Source: JBBDRW01 sp040905265 (lineage in GTDB: Bacteria > Bacteroidota > Rhodothermia > Balneolales > Balneolaceae). From it: a DNA stretch of 64,000 nt. The notes under the pieces were generated by a model, which was given only the letters and a program-made list of their open reading frames with translations, had not been told where the DNA came from and searched no databases. Positions 45,702 through 55,196 of this stretch are shown here, one piece after another. The DNA lies in the NCBI GenBank assembly GCA_040905265.1, contig JBBDRW010000177.1, positions 1 through 64,000 of the forward strand, given 5' to 3'. The position numbers and the translations under genes were made by a program. Each line of letters opens with the position of its first letter. The first letter of the stretch is position 1.

Positions 45702-48700
45702 CTAAAATGTTACGGATAAGCCGACATTTACAACCCGCTTCTGCGGATAGTAAGAGCCAGATGAGTTCCTTGCTTCCGGATCCATCCAGAACTTGGAGAA
45801 GGTCAGAAGGTTGAAACCATTTGCATACACCCGCAGTCTCTGGAGCCCAAGCTGGGCAGCAAGATTGGAGGGCAGCCTGTATCCGATTTCAGCATTTTTC
45901 AACCGTACATAGTCCGTGTTGTGGAGGAAGTGGGTATTGCCATGCGCCATCCAATACTCTTCCTGCCGCTGGAACGCTCTCGGTTGAGAAGCAGTCGGGT
46001 TATCCGGAGTCCACCGGTCCTCTGCAAAATCCTGGAAGTAGTTTCCGAAGTCTCCGGATTGGGTGGAGATATACTGAGCGGCACCTGTTGCACCTTCAAG
46101 CAGAAGTGTAAAGTCGATTGACTTGTAGACACCGCTGATGTTCAGGCCGCCGTTGTACTCTGGGAAGTACGTTCTCCGGTCCCGGTATCGGTCATCGGAA
46201 TCGATGACGCCGTCACCGTTAATATCTTCGAAGATCACGTCACCGGGGCGGGCACCTGGCCAGCTCGGTGTGCTCTCAACTTCAGCCCAGTCGTCAAAAA
46301 CGCCCAGGGACTTGTAGTAGAGGTTCGTGTCCATCTTGAAGCCAGTGGACTGCTGCCACTCGGGTGCACCCGGGGCTTCATCCCAGAACTGGATTTCGTT
46401 GGTTGCATAGCCGAATCCGAAAGAGACATCCAGGAGAAATTCCGGGCTGATCTGGTCGGACCAGGTGATGTTACCATCCCATCCCCAGCTCTTCACCTCA
46501 CCGATGTTCTCTTCAGGAAGGCTAATACCGGCCGTCTGAGGAACAGACGCGTTTCGCTGGTGGAGGATATCCGTTCTCAGGTAGTTGTAGTAATCAACTT
46601 CCAGAGAGAGTTTGTTATCGAACATGGACGCTTCCACACCGACGTCAAACTGGTTGGCAACCTCCCAGGTTACATTCGGGTTCGGAGTACGCGACGCTTC
46701 GATCGATTGAACGATGTTTCCGCCAAATACATGGCCTCGTCCAAACTCATAGGTCGACAGGTACTGGAACGCGGAGATCCGGTCGTTCCCGGTCTGTCCC
46801 CAGGATGATCGAAGTTTCAACTCGTCAAAGAAGTCGGTCGCGTTCGTGAACCAATCTTCCTGCGTCAATCTCCACGCTGCGGAGACGGAAGGGAAAAAGC
46901 CGAACCGGCTATCTTCCGGGAAGATATAGGAGCCGTCATAGCGCCCGATCAGCTCAACCATATACTTGCTCTGGTAGTTGTAGTTGACACGGCTGAAGAA
47001 GTTGATTCGAGCGTAGTCACCCGCGCCACTCCAGATATCCTGCTGATCCTGTGCACCTGCATCCAGTTGCTGGATCTGCGTGGAGGGGTAGTATCGTCTA
47101 AATGCACCGATACTTGTATCTTCGCCCGTTTCTCTCTCTGCACCAACCAGGATTGTATAGGAGTGATTCTCCAAATCCTGCCGGTACTGCGCAATACCAC
47201 TAACGGTAATGTCAGTTGCATTGGCCCGCTCCTCTGTCAATCGGGGATCGGAGAAAGGCACCTGGCTCGCATTCAGGATCGGCTCCCCTGAGGAGTCAAA
47301 TCCGGAGAGTGCATAGAGGGTCCACGGTGTCTGCCACCGTTTTCTGTCTCTATTGTAAACGTCAACCGCTGCATTTCCAATGAAGGAGAGCCCCTCAACA
47401 CGCGGAATTTCCACCGTAACACTGGTATTGCTTTGAAGGTAGTATCTCGCGTCCCTGTCATATCCGGTCGCGTCCGTACCGGTTACTACCGGGTTGGTTC
47501 CGTTCTCGATATCCGGGGCAGGAAGGCCGTTGGGCCAGAATCCAGGCTCATTCGGCTTGCCGCGCATCAACATCCGGAATGTGGCGCCGGCACCTTCGGT
47601 CGGGAAGTTTCTCTCTTCCAGCCGCCCGACGACGTCAAACGTCATGGAGATATTGTCCGTAAGCTGTCCGTCAAGATTGCTTCGGAACTGATACTCGTTG
47701 TAGCGGGTCGCGCTGTTCTCGTAGTATCCATCTTCGGTCAAACCGCCGAAGGAGAGACGATACCTCATGGACTGGCTTCCGCCGGAAATGGACATATCCG
47801 CACGCGTCTGGTAGGACATCGGCTTTAGCGCCTCTGCAAACCAGTCAGTGTTGGGACAGTTCCACGGATCCTGCTCGAGCCGGTGGCAGTCGATATCCGA
47901 CTGTGTATAGCGCAGATCCCGGCCAGCATATGAATCCGTCTCGTTCAGCATGGTCATGTAGGTCGCCGCGTCCGCCATCTCTGGAATCCGCGTCGGCTGG
48001 TTGAAACCCTGATTTATATCAAAGTTGAACTCGGGAGCACCTGCCTCTCCACGCTTGGTGGTGACAAGAATCACACCGTTCGCTGCACGGGAGCCGTAGA
48101 TCGCAGCAGAAGCATCCTTCAGGACACTGATGCTTTCGATATCTCTAGGGTTGATTCGATCCAGGCCACCCCGGCGATCCGGTACGCCGTCAATCACGAT
48201 CAGCGGATTGTTGTTGTTCAGTGTTGAATTCCCGCGAATCCGGATACTGGCACCGTCATATCCCGGCTCACCACTGTCGGTAACAGTGATCACGCCCGGT
48301 ACGGTACCGGTCAGCTGATTCGAAAGGTTCGTCACGGGAACCCGCTCCATCCGCTCTCCCGAAAGGGAACTGACGGAACCTGAGAGAGTCTCCCGGGTCT
48401 GTGTTCCATACCCGACTACGATGACTTCCTCACCGCCCAAAACTGCCAGCGACATGGAAACGTTGATTTCGCTTCGGCCGGCCACTGCGATCTCCTGGGG
48501 CTGATAACCCACATAAGAGAAACGAAGTGTTGCGTCGGAAGGAACATTAATTGAATAATTTCCATCCAGGTCTGTAATTACACCCGAATCGGTACCGGCA
48601 AGCACAACGTTAACACCGGGCAGCGTTTCCCCGGAGCCTTCGTCGGTCACCGTTCCTGTAACGGTCGTTTGCGCCATCCCTGCGGTCGCCAGACCGAAGA

Positions 48701-48737
48701 ACAGACAAACTGTAAGTAGTAACTTGTATTTACCCAT
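45702..48737 (-). CDS. SusC/RagA-family TonB-dependent transporter 2
   Basis: A 1011-residue outer-membrane transporter with signal peptide, carboxypeptidase-D-regulatory-like domain (VTGTVTDEGSGETLPGVNVV), TonB-box-like EEVIVVGYGTQ, SusC plug signature (RIRGNSTLNNNNPLIVIDG, DIESISVLKDASAAIYGSRA) and barrel ending in VNVGLSVTF. Long stretches are near identical to SusC1, including RVPE/RIPEMADAATYMTMLNE and the WNCP...DWF cysteine region, so the two arose by duplication within this locus. The leader carries two candidate LacI-type sites, as for susC1. It is followed immediately by susD2. Confidence 0.96.
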   Translation of the reverse strand: MGKYKLLLTVCLFFGLATAGMAQTTVTGTVTDEGSGETLPGVNVVLAGTDSGVITDLDGNYSINVPSDATLRFSYVGYQPQEIAVAGRSEINVSMSLAVLGGEEVIVVGYGTQTRETLSGSVSSLSGERMERVPVTNLSNQLTGTVPGVITVTDSGEPGYDGASIRIRGNSTLNNNNPLIVIDGVPDRRGGLDRINPRDIESISVLKDASAAIYGSRAANGVILVTTKRGEAGAPEFNFDINQGFNQPTRIPEMADAATYMTMLNETDSYAGRDLRYTQSDIDCHRLEQDPWNCPNTDWFAEALKPMSYQTRADMSISGGSQSMRYRLSFGGLTEDGYYENSATRYNEYQFRSNLDGQLTDNISMTFDVVGRLEERNFPTEGAGATFRMLMRGKPNEPGFWPNGLPAPDIENGTNPVVTGTDATGYDRDARYYLQSNTSVTVEIPRVEGLSFIGNAAVDVYNRDRKRWQTPWTLYALSGFDSSGEPILNASQVPFSDPRLTEERANATDITVSGIAQYRQDLENHSYTILVGAERETGEDTSIGAFRRYYPSTQIQQLDAGAQDQQDIWSGAGDYARINFFSRVNYNYQSKYMVELIGRYDGSYIFPEDSRFGFFPSVSAAWRLTQEDWFTNATDFFDELKLRSSWGQTGNDRISAFQYLSTYEFGRGHVFGGNIVQSIEASRTPNPNVTWEVANQFDVGVEASMFDNKLSLEVDYYNYLRTDILHQRNASVPQTAGISLPEENIGEVKSWGWDGNITWSDQISPEFLLDVSFGFGYATNEIQFWDEAPGAPEWQQSTGFKMDTNLYYKSLGVFDDWAEVESTPSWPGARPGDVIFEDINGDGVIDSDDRYRDRRTYFPEYNGGLNISGVYKSIDFTLLLEGATGAAQYISTQSGDFGNYFQDFAEDRWTPDNPTASQPRAFQRQEEYWMAHGNTHFLHNTDYVRLKNAEIGYRLPSNLAAQLGLQRLRVYANGFNLLTFSKFWMDPEARNSSGSYYPQKRVVNVGLSVTF

Positions 48738-49209
48738 AATACCTACTCCAATTATTAACTCTGATTAAAGGGCTCTTACTATTTCCCCGCCGAAAAGGCC
48801 GGTTAACTTCAGAACCCGTGATTTACTATAAACATCCGGCCTGATAGCGCTACCAAACGGAGAAAGTAAAAAACCCTCTCAGAGGGAAACGCTCTCAAAA
48901 AAACCTGATGCAGATGTTAATTTGCATTAACAACAAGAAAATTAATATTAATGGAAGGGAAGTCAAGAAAATAATTATCTCTTTTTTCTGTTACCGCCTG
49001 CTTTACAAAAGCATCGAAACCGAAGCCAGAAAAGCGTTTTTTTAGGGTATCGGCCATACTATTACTTAACCGGTATCTCTGGCTGGAACAGGAGTCTGGT
49101 TAATTTTGAGCAGATTTTGAGTATGAAACAGGCAGAAAGGCAAATTTTGTGCAACAATTTTGTTGCTTCATCGTATGGAGCGGGTTCAGGTGAGAAGTGA
49201 TGGCCGGGT
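48738..49209. other. Long leader region upstream of susC2
   Basis: 472 bases between susD3 and susC2 with no gene. Besides the LacI-type sites it contains an inverted repeat TGTTAAT-TTGC-ATTAACA (48915-48932) and the perfect palindrome ATTAATATTAAT (48941-48952), both AT-rich and close together. They could be a second regulator's sites or an AT-rich promoter element. Confidence 0.5.
48842..48897. promoter_or_regulatory. LacI-type operators upstream of susC2
   Basis: TGATAGCGCTACCA at 48842-48855 is a close match to the shared 14-bp consensus and a variant of the susC1 site at 18624. A weaker one, GGGAAACGCTCTCA (48884-48897), is centred 42 bp away, about four helical turns, which would allow looping or cooperative binding. 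Confidence 0.65.
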
Positions 49210-50988
49210 TCAGTTGTATTCCGGGTTCTGGGCCAGCCGGTCGTTCCGGTTTATCTCCTCTTCCGGAATCGGCAGGAAGTACATGCGGTCCAGCCAGCGA
49301 CGTGCCTGTACACCCTCGCCAAGTTCATAGCTGTAATTAAAGTAGGTTTCACGGTCCATCCGGTCCTCCGCCTCCACTGAAATCGTCAAAACCTGAATGT
49401 CTTCATACGTTTCGGGGGCAATCTTCCAGCGACGGACATCCCAGTAGCGGTGCTCTTCAAATGCCAGCTCCACCCGGCGTTCATTCCGGTAGAGCTCTTT
49501 CAGCTCCTCGCCACTCGCGATAGTCTCCGGCATCCCGGCACGTTCCCGGATCAGATTCAGCACCCTGCGCGCTTCACCGTCATCCCCCAGTTCCAGGGAG
49601 GCTTCCGCATAGTTCAGCAGGATCTCGGCATAACGGAAAAAACGCCAGGGCACCTCTTGTCGGCGATCGAGCGGATTCACCTCCGGATCGATGAATTTCC
49701 GAAGGTAGTAGCCGGTACGCGTATGATTGATCCTCTGTACGGGACTTAACCTGGCATCCAGCCCAAAATAACTGCTTCCATCTGTTACATTCACCTCAAC
49801 AAATGTCTGGATCACACCCTGCGGGTCATGGGGCGCCCCTCTGAATGTACGTTCCCGCCACTCTGCCCCGTCATATAAGATAGTCGCATAGAACCGTGGG
49901 TCCCGGCTCTCATAGGGGGAGGCGGCGTGTTCAGGGTTTTCCCAACTGAAGGGTGATCCGTCAGACATCCGGAATGCATCCGTCAAAGCCGGCAGCGGTG
50001 TATTTCCACCCCAGAGTTGATAACCGTTCGGGCCATTGTGCAAACCGGGGTGGTATCCATCCTCGCTGATGACCTGGGAACTTACATCCGACCGGAAAAA
50101 GCGGCTCATGATCGACTCCTCGTGCTCCTCGTTGGCCAGGAAGAGCTGTGTAAAATTCTCGACCGGATCTTCGTATCGGTTAAAGAGGGAGTAGATCCCC
50201 AAATCCATCACATCGCGGGCGGCATCCCTGGCCGCCTCCCAGTACATCTGGCGATTTCCCGTCGTATACCCGGTATACTCACTGGCCGGATTCTCATGAA
50301 AGAGGTCACTCGCTGCATAGAGAAGAACCCTCGATTTCAGGGCAAGTGCAGCCCCTGCCGACGCTCGCCCTTCCTCCCCCGGTTCCGGGTCGAGCAGCTC
50401 TGCCGCTCTCTCCGCCTCCTCAATGATAAACTCTACCGTTTCAGCAAACGTGTTGCGGGAGACCAGAAACTCATCGTCATTCAGGGCAAACGTACGGGTG
50501 ATGATTGGCACACCGCCATAATTTCTCAGCAGGTTGTGGTAAACGTAGGCCCGCAAAAAATGGGTCTCTCCTTTTATATTGCGGATCAGCTCCGGGTCCT
50601 CAATGGCAGAATCGTCAATATTTTCAATCATCGCATTCAGCTGGCTGATCCCGGAGTAGGAGTGTCCCCATTGAAAATGCTCCAGGCCATCCTCATCCCA
50701 GGCTCCCAGGTATCCGGCCGTTGTAATCCCCTGAACGACCTCGGTTACTCCGTAGCCGTGAATAAAGTGGGCCTCATCCGTAAGGGATGCGAGCATGATT
50801 TCGTGCAGGCCGTGGCCCATCGTACCGTAAAGGCCGTTCAGTGTCTGCTGGATCAACTGCGGATTCTCCCATACATCATCATCGATAAGCTGCTGGTCAG
50901 CTCCTGCATCCAGTGCATCAAAATCACATCCGGCGGACAGGAGAGTGGCCACCAGAATCAAAATCGTAAATGAGTGAATCTGCTTCAT
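49210..50988 (-). CDS. SusD/RagB-family lipoprotein 3, without its own SusC
   Basis: A 592-residue lipoprotein from ATG 50988 (signal KQIHSFTILILVATLLSAGC). It is SusD family by the RAYVYHNLLRNYGGVPIITR, YRNERRVELAFEEHRYWDVRRW and DRLAQNPEY features. It resembles SusD2 most (CDFDAL/CDFDVL start, HFIHGYGV, DLGIYSLFNRYEDPVENF versus DLGIYSLFDRHDDPVENY). No susC lies upstream; the next gene upstream is the divergent mscS. It is separated from susC2 by a 472-base promoter region. It may be a leftover of a duplicated susCD pair or an extra binding protein sharing SusC2. Confidence 0.93.
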   Translation of the reverse strand: MKQIHSFTILILVATLLSAGCDFDALDAGADQQLIDDDVWENPQLIQQTLNGLYGTMGHGLHEIMLASLTDEAHFIHGYGVTEVVQGITTAGYLGAWDEDGLEHFQWGHSYSGISQLNAMIENIDDSAIEDPELIRNIKGETHFLRAYVYHNLLRNYGGVPIITRTFALNDDEFLVSRNTFAETVEFIIEEAERAAELLDPEPGEEGRASAGAALALKSRVLLYAASDLFHENPASEYTGYTTGNRQMYWEAARDAARDVMDLGIYSLFNRYEDPVENFTQLFLANEEHEESIMSRFFRSDVSSQVISEDGYHPGLHNGPNGYQLWGGNTPLPALTDAFRMSDGSPFSWENPEHAASPYESRDPRFYATILYDGAEWRERTFRGAPHDPQGVIQTFVEVNVTDGSSYFGLDARLSPVQRINHTRTGYYLRKFIDPEVNPLDRRQEVPWRFFRYAEILLNYAEASLELGDDGEARRVLNLIRERAGMPETIASGEELKELYRNERRVELAFEEHRYWDVRRWKIAPETYEDIQVLTISVEAEDRMDRETYFNYSYELGEGVQARRWLDRMYFLPIPEEEINRNDRLAQNPEYN

Positions 50989-51149
50989 AAGGTTTAAAAT
51001 GAAATACATGCCAGATTATTGTACAACGTACCTGATTAACTTCCAATAACCGACCCTGGCAGCAACTTCGTTTCAAAAACCGGAATCAAACCCCGGATTC
51101 ACACCCCATGAATTCCTTACTTTATTGTAACTTTGGACAGAATACTGAA

Positions 51150-51245
51150 TTGAGGCGACAGGGAATAGGTGATAGTTCTCGATAATCGAAAAGTTCTTAT
51201 CTATCGAAACCTTTTCCCTGTCATCCATCATCCATCTATCCCCTG
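51150..51245. repeat. Period-7 repeats in the susD3 / mscS divergent region
   Basis: Two short runs: units such as GCGACAG, GGAATAG and GTGATAG at about 51155-51176, and CATCCAT twice in a row at about 51220-51233. The intervening stretch contains TTCTCGATAATCGAA and ATCGAAA, an AT-rich inverted-repeat-like segment that may carry the mscS promoter. Confidence 0.5.
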
Positions 51246-51249
51246 AAAT

Positions 51250-52359
51250 ATGGAACTACTTACAGAAGCCAACGATCTTGTACTCGTCGGAAATGAGGTT
51301 TGGCGCATACTGATCTTCACCATACTGATCGCAATCGCTTTCCTCTTTGGGAAGATATTGAAGTTTCTGTTCAAACGGATCGCCCCCAAACTGGATGAAA
51401 AGGGTAACCGTATTCTGGCCGTCTCCTTCCGGTCGGCTGCAAATTCGATCACATTCCCAATTTTTGCTTTCGGATTACGAATAGCCGTCTCTTTTTTGAC
51501 CATACCGGAAGAGTTTCACGAACTGGCACTTACGCTGATCCAGGTTCTGATCGTCATTGCAATCGGCCATTTCGCCTACCGTCAGGTCGATGTGATTGAC
51601 GCCTGGCTTGAACGGTTTGGTAACAAGGATGATGTTCAGATTGACGGGATGCTGATCCCGATCATCGGAAAATCCCTGCGGGTAACGGTAACCATTCTGG
51701 TGATTCTGCAAATTGCCCAGACGCTGAGCGACCAGCCCATAACCAGCATTCTTGCCGGTATCGGCATCGGCGGCCTGGCACTCGGCCTGGCTGCACAGGA
51801 TACGATCCGAAACTTTTTCGGCTCCCTGATGATCTTTGCAGACAAGCCGTTCGATGTTGGAGAGCTGATCAATCTGGATGATAAACTGGGGGTGATCCAG
51901 GAGGTAGGGGTCCGCACGACCAAAATCCGGACGCTTGACGGACATATGCTGACCGTACCGAACGGGGTTCTTGCAAACACCACCATACACAATATTGGCA
52001 AACGGCCCTACATTCGGAGAGTCATGAATGTAACTATCACCTACGATACCACACCCGATATGGTAGACCGTGCCCTGGAGATCCTCCGGGAGATCTTTGA
52101 CAATCACGAGGGGATGAACGAGGAATTCCCTCCCCGCATTTTCTTCAATGAGCTCAACGCGGATTCTCTCAATCTCACTGTCTTCTACTGGTACCACCCG
52201 CCGGACTACTGGAAGTATATGGAGTTCAGCGAGCATGTAAACAAGGAGATCTACCGCCGGTTCAACGAAGAGGGGATCGACTTCGCATTCCCGACTCAGA
52301 CCATCCACCTGGCAGGGGGAGACAGTGGTAAGGATACAGAATTCAGTAATAAGGAGTAA
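51250..52359 (+). CDS. MscS-family mechanosensitive channel
   Basis: A 369-residue inner-membrane channel that opens on membrane tension. Four hydrophobic segments are followed by the pore helix GIGIGGLALGLAAQDTIRNFFG (about residues 175-196) and the conserved DKPFDVGELINLDDKLGVIQEV and VPNGVLANTTIHNIG stretches of the cytoplasmic beta domain. The length is typical of the YbdG/YnaI-like group with extra N-terminal helices. It is ordinary cellular equipment unrelated to the glycan genes. The last codons (DTEFSNKE) and stop are made of heptamer-repeat units such as AATAAGG. Confidence 0.95.
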   Translation: MELLTEANDLVLVGNEVWRILIFTILIAIAFLFGKILKFLFKRIAPKLDEKGNRILAVSFRSAANSITFPIFAFGLRIAVSFLTIPEEFHELALTLIQVLIVIAIGHFAYRQVDVIDAWLERFGNKDDVQIDGMLIPIIGKSLRVTVTILVILQIAQTLSDQPITSILAGIGIGGLALGLAAQDTIRNFFGSLMIFADKPFDVGELINLDDKLGVIQEVGVRTTKIRTLDGHMLTVPNGVLANTTIHNIGKRPYIRRVMNVTITYDTTPDMVDRALEILREIFDNHEGMNEEFPPRIFFNELNADSLNLTVFYWYHPPDYWKYMEFSEHVNKEIYRRFNEEGIDFAFPTQTIHLAGGDSGKDTEFSNKE

Positions 52360-52366
52360 GGAGGGG
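52327..52366. repeat. Period-7 repeat forming the 3' end of the mscS gene
   Basis: Five to six seven-base units (GGTAAGG, AATAAGG, AGTAAGG and similar) that encode the C-terminal dozen residues of the channel, include the TAA stop and end just past it. Confidence 0.6.
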
Positions 52367-52392
52367 ACGGATCAGGGCCGGCAGACTGGCCG

Positions 52393-54099
52393 TTATCGGG
52401 GACGGTTGCGGGTGATCTCAATGAACTCTTCATTGTCCACACCCGGCCGGCCGTCATAGTTGGCTACCTCTACGGTAGAAGAGTAGACCAGGCGGGAGGT
52501 TCGGACCAGCTTCGGTATATCGACATTCTCTATGTGATCGGATGGCCGGTGATAATCCTCATGCACACCTGTAAAGAAAAAGACAAACGGGACTCCGAGC
52601 CGTCCGAAATTCCAGTGGTCGCTCCGCCGATAAAACTGGTTGCGATCCTGAAGGTCGTTAAAAAAGTAATCGAGCCGCATCTCCACCGTGCGGTCATTGG
52701 CCACATGGACCAGGCTGTCAAGTTCCGAAGAGATAATATTCCCCCCGATGATATAGACATAATCGGTATCTCCCGCCTCCACATTACGTGCATCACTTCT
52801 GCCGATCATATCGGCATTAAACGCTGTAACTGTCTGCTCGATCGGAATCGCCGGGTGGTCGCTGTAATACCTGGAACCGAGCAGCCCCTTCTCCTCCGCG
52901 GACACATGCAGAAAGAGTACGCTTCGTTTCAGCCGGTTTCCGGCTTCGGCCGCCTGATGAAGCGCCTGCGCGGCGGCCATCAACCCGGCCGTACCGCTCC
53001 CGTTATCATCCGCGCCGTTGTTGATCATATCTCCGTTATTATCCGGATTGGTAATCCCCACATGGTCGTAATGGGCCATCAGAACCACTACCTCATCCCG
53101 AAGTTCGGGATCAGCTCCCTCCAAAAGCGCGACTACATTTTCTGTCCGAATCTCCCGGGTCCCTTCATAGGGCCGGTAATCGAGCTGATAGCCGAGTTCT
53201 TTCGCTTCAAACGAGCTGATCTCCCGGATCGTCTCTTCCCGGAGTTCCTCCAATTCATCCACCGATCCAAGACCCAGCAACTCTGCTGCCAGCAAGGGGC
53301 TTACTTCCAGATACCCCTTCTGATCCGGTACGGAGCGGGTCGAGGTATCGAGATAGGCGAGCCGCATTGATCTCGGTTTCTGTATGAGAGTCGAAGCCAG
53401 TTCAGACCTGCTTTCAAACGACTCCTGTGAATCGCCCGAGATAAAGAGAATGCCTGCTGCCCCGGTCTTTTCAAACAGAGAGTCGGGCCGGTTGATATCG
53501 GTTATTGAAGGGTCGATCAGAGTATCTCCATTCGCGATATAGGGAATATCATCAAAAATCAGTACCCAATTGTCCCGGAAATCAGCCCCTTCCAGATGGT
53601 GCACCCCCCTGGAAGGATCATTCACGCCAAAGCCCGCAAACAGGATCTCCCCTTTGTGCGCCGTGTTGCTCCCCGCCAGCCTTAGAAATCCCGGTCGATT
53701 GCCGGGTACAGCCTTCTCATGGCGTACCAGTGCAGTATCTCTTCCGGAAACATTATAGATTGAAAAGACCAGGCTGTCGGTCTGTTCTGCATTCAGCCCG
53801 AAGTACTGAAAGTACCCTTCATCTCCCATCGGTTTGAAGCCGAGTTGGTTGTAGTAGCCGGCCAGATAATGTGCCGCTTGCTTCTGGCCAGGCATACCGG
53901 TTTCACGGCCCTGCAGAGAGTCATGCGCAATCGCCGATAACTGCCCGAGCAGGAACTCTTCTGAAATCGCTTCGCGGTACTCGAGCATCACCTCATTGGA
54001 AGCGACCTCCATGTCAGAAGATCCTGAGGGGAGTTGGCTCATACAGCCGGAGAGTAGAATCAAAGGGTATAGAAATGGAACAACGTTCTTGAGACTCAT
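52393..54099 (-). CDS. M28-family metallopeptidase lipoprotein
   Basis: A 568-residue lipoprotein (lipobox LSGC) of the M28 aminopeptidase family with an inserted PA domain (ILFAGFGVNDPSRGVHHLEGA). The two-zinc site is intact: MAHYDHVG (His), INNGADDNGSGTAGL (bridging Asp), VSAEEKGLLGS (catalytic Glu pair), FNADMIGRSD (Asp) and EDYHRPSDHIENVD (His). It is expected to trim peptides in the periplasm or at the surface. It converges with mscS and has no operon partner. Confidence 0.93.
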   Translation of the reverse strand: MSLKNVVPFLYPLILLSGCMSQLPSGSSDMEVASNEVMLEYREAISEEFLLGQLSAIAHDSLQGRETGMPGQKQAAHYLAGYYNQLGFKPMGDEGYFQYFGLNAEQTDSLVFSIYNVSGRDTALVRHEKAVPGNRPGFLRLAGSNTAHKGEILFAGFGVNDPSRGVHHLEGADFRDNWVLIFDDIPYIANGDTLIDPSITDINRPDSLFEKTGAAGILFISGDSQESFESRSELASTLIQKPRSMRLAYLDTSTRSVPDQKGYLEVSPLLAAELLGLGSVDELEELREETIREISSFEAKELGYQLDYRPYEGTREIRTENVVALLEGADPELRDEVVVLMAHYDHVGITNPDNNGDMINNGADDNGSGTAGLMAAAQALHQAAEAGNRLKRSVLFLHVSAEEKGLLGSRYYSDHPAIPIEQTVTAFNADMIGRSDARNVEAGDTDYVYIIGGNIISSELDSLVHVANDRTVEMRLDYFFNDLQDRNQFYRRSDHWNFGRLGVPFVFFFTGVHEDYHRPSDHIENVDIPKLVRTSRLVYSSTVEVANYDGRPGVDNEEFIEITRNRPR

Positions 54100-54221
54100 C
54101 GCAGTAGTGGATTATAACATTTGTGAAATAGTGTCTCTATGAGTTTTCTTACAAACACTAAATAAACAGGAAAAGGGATCGAAACCGGGCAGATTAGTCG
54201 GTTCTCCGGTACCCGTTTTTT

Positions 54222-54983
54222 CTACTCTTCCGAAAAACCGGCGTGAATAATCTCGTCCACCGGCCGGAGATCGAGATGAAAATCGACCGCATCCTGATCC
54301 GGTTCCAGATAGAGCCGGATCTGCTGTTCTTTCAGCATTTCTAGAACGGCAAGAAATGTGACAACCACTTCCAGGCGGCTCTTGAATGCTTCGCAGAGAG
54401 CAATAAAGGAGGTTTTACCCCGATTCTGAAGAGTGCGTATCACAAATTCACACTGCTCTTCGACCGTAACAGCCACCTTCTCCACCTTGTGGTAGGCGTG
54501 CTGCTTTTTAATATCCGCCAGAACCTTCCGGAATGCTGCCATCAATTCAAAAATTGAGACATCTTTTAATGCCTCTCCGGAGGCCTGTTTCTCTACCTGA
54601 TCCTCATCAAAATATCCACGGTAGTACTTCAGACGCGCCTCTTCATCGATCACCGACATCTTTTCGGCCATCTCCTTGTAGCGTTTGTACTCCAGCAGTT
54701 TCTGAACCAGCTCGTATCGAGGGTCCTCTTCATCCAGGAGCTCCTCATCCTCCCGGTCCATCGGGAGCATCATCTTCGCCTTGATCGACATCAGCATACT
54801 TGCCATCAGGATAAATTCACTGGCAACATCCAGGTCGAGTTCCTCCATGAGGTGGACATACTCCAGAAACTCATTCGTGATATGGGAGATCGGAATATCG
54901 TAGATATCCAGCTCATCCCTCTTGATAAAGAAGAGGAGCAGATCGAGGGGGCCTTCAAAATTTTTTAGCTGGACTCTGTACAT
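54222..54983 (-). CDS. scpA: Segregation and condensation protein A
   Basis: A 253-residue kleisin subunit of the SMC-ScpAB condensin complex. The ATG at 54983 gives the conserved opening MYRVQLKNFEGPLDLLLFFI; an upstream ATG at 55007 adds eight non-conserved residues. The N-terminal SMC-binding part includes IPISHITNEFLEYVHLMEEL, and the C-terminal winged-helix part includes TFLAVLEMLKEQQIRL. No scpB lies beside it. It is read away from ftsY on the same strand, separated by 239 bases containing a structured inverted repeat. Confidence 0.95.
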   Translation of the reverse strand: MYRVQLKNFEGPLDLLLFFIKRDELDIYDIPISHITNEFLEYVHLMEELDLDVASEFILMASMLMSIKAKMMLPMDREDEELLDEEDPRYELVQKLLEYKRYKEMAEKMSVIDEEARLKYYRGYFDEDQVEKQASGEALKDVSIFELMAAFRKVLADIKKQHAYHKVEKVAVTVEEQCEFVIRTLQNRGKTSFIALCEAFKSRLEVVVTFLAVLEMLKEQQIRLYLEPDQDAVDFHLDLRPVDEIIHAGFSEE

Positions 54984-55124
54984 GAGCTGAATCAAAGGGT
55001 GCCGCACCAGAATACCTGACTGCTATCCTGCAAAAACAGTGACGTTGCGAACCTGCCGGCAAAAGCAGAAATAGCAGTTTTGTGAAGATCGTAAATTAAG
55101 TTGAAAAGGCAAAAGGAGAAGTGA

Positions 55125-55196
55125 ACCTGGCGTACCGTCAATCATGCGATCTGACAAACGGTTCCGCCAGGTGGCGATGCCCCATAAGAGCATGGG
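55125..55196. repeat. Structured intergenic segment between ftsY and scpA
   Basis: Perfect 8-bp arms ACCTGGCG / CGCCAGGT at 55125-55132 and 55165-55172 (extended inward by CCG/CGG), followed by a small hairpin CCCAT / ATGGG at 55181-55196. It could be an attenuator, a transcript end for ftsY, or a small RNA fold; nothing decides between these. Confidence 0.4.

Noticed and set aside
48060..48260. Near-identical DNA in susC1 and susC2 plug regions as a mobile repeat
   Set aside because: Explained by paralogy of two SusC proteins at a highly conserved plug signature.
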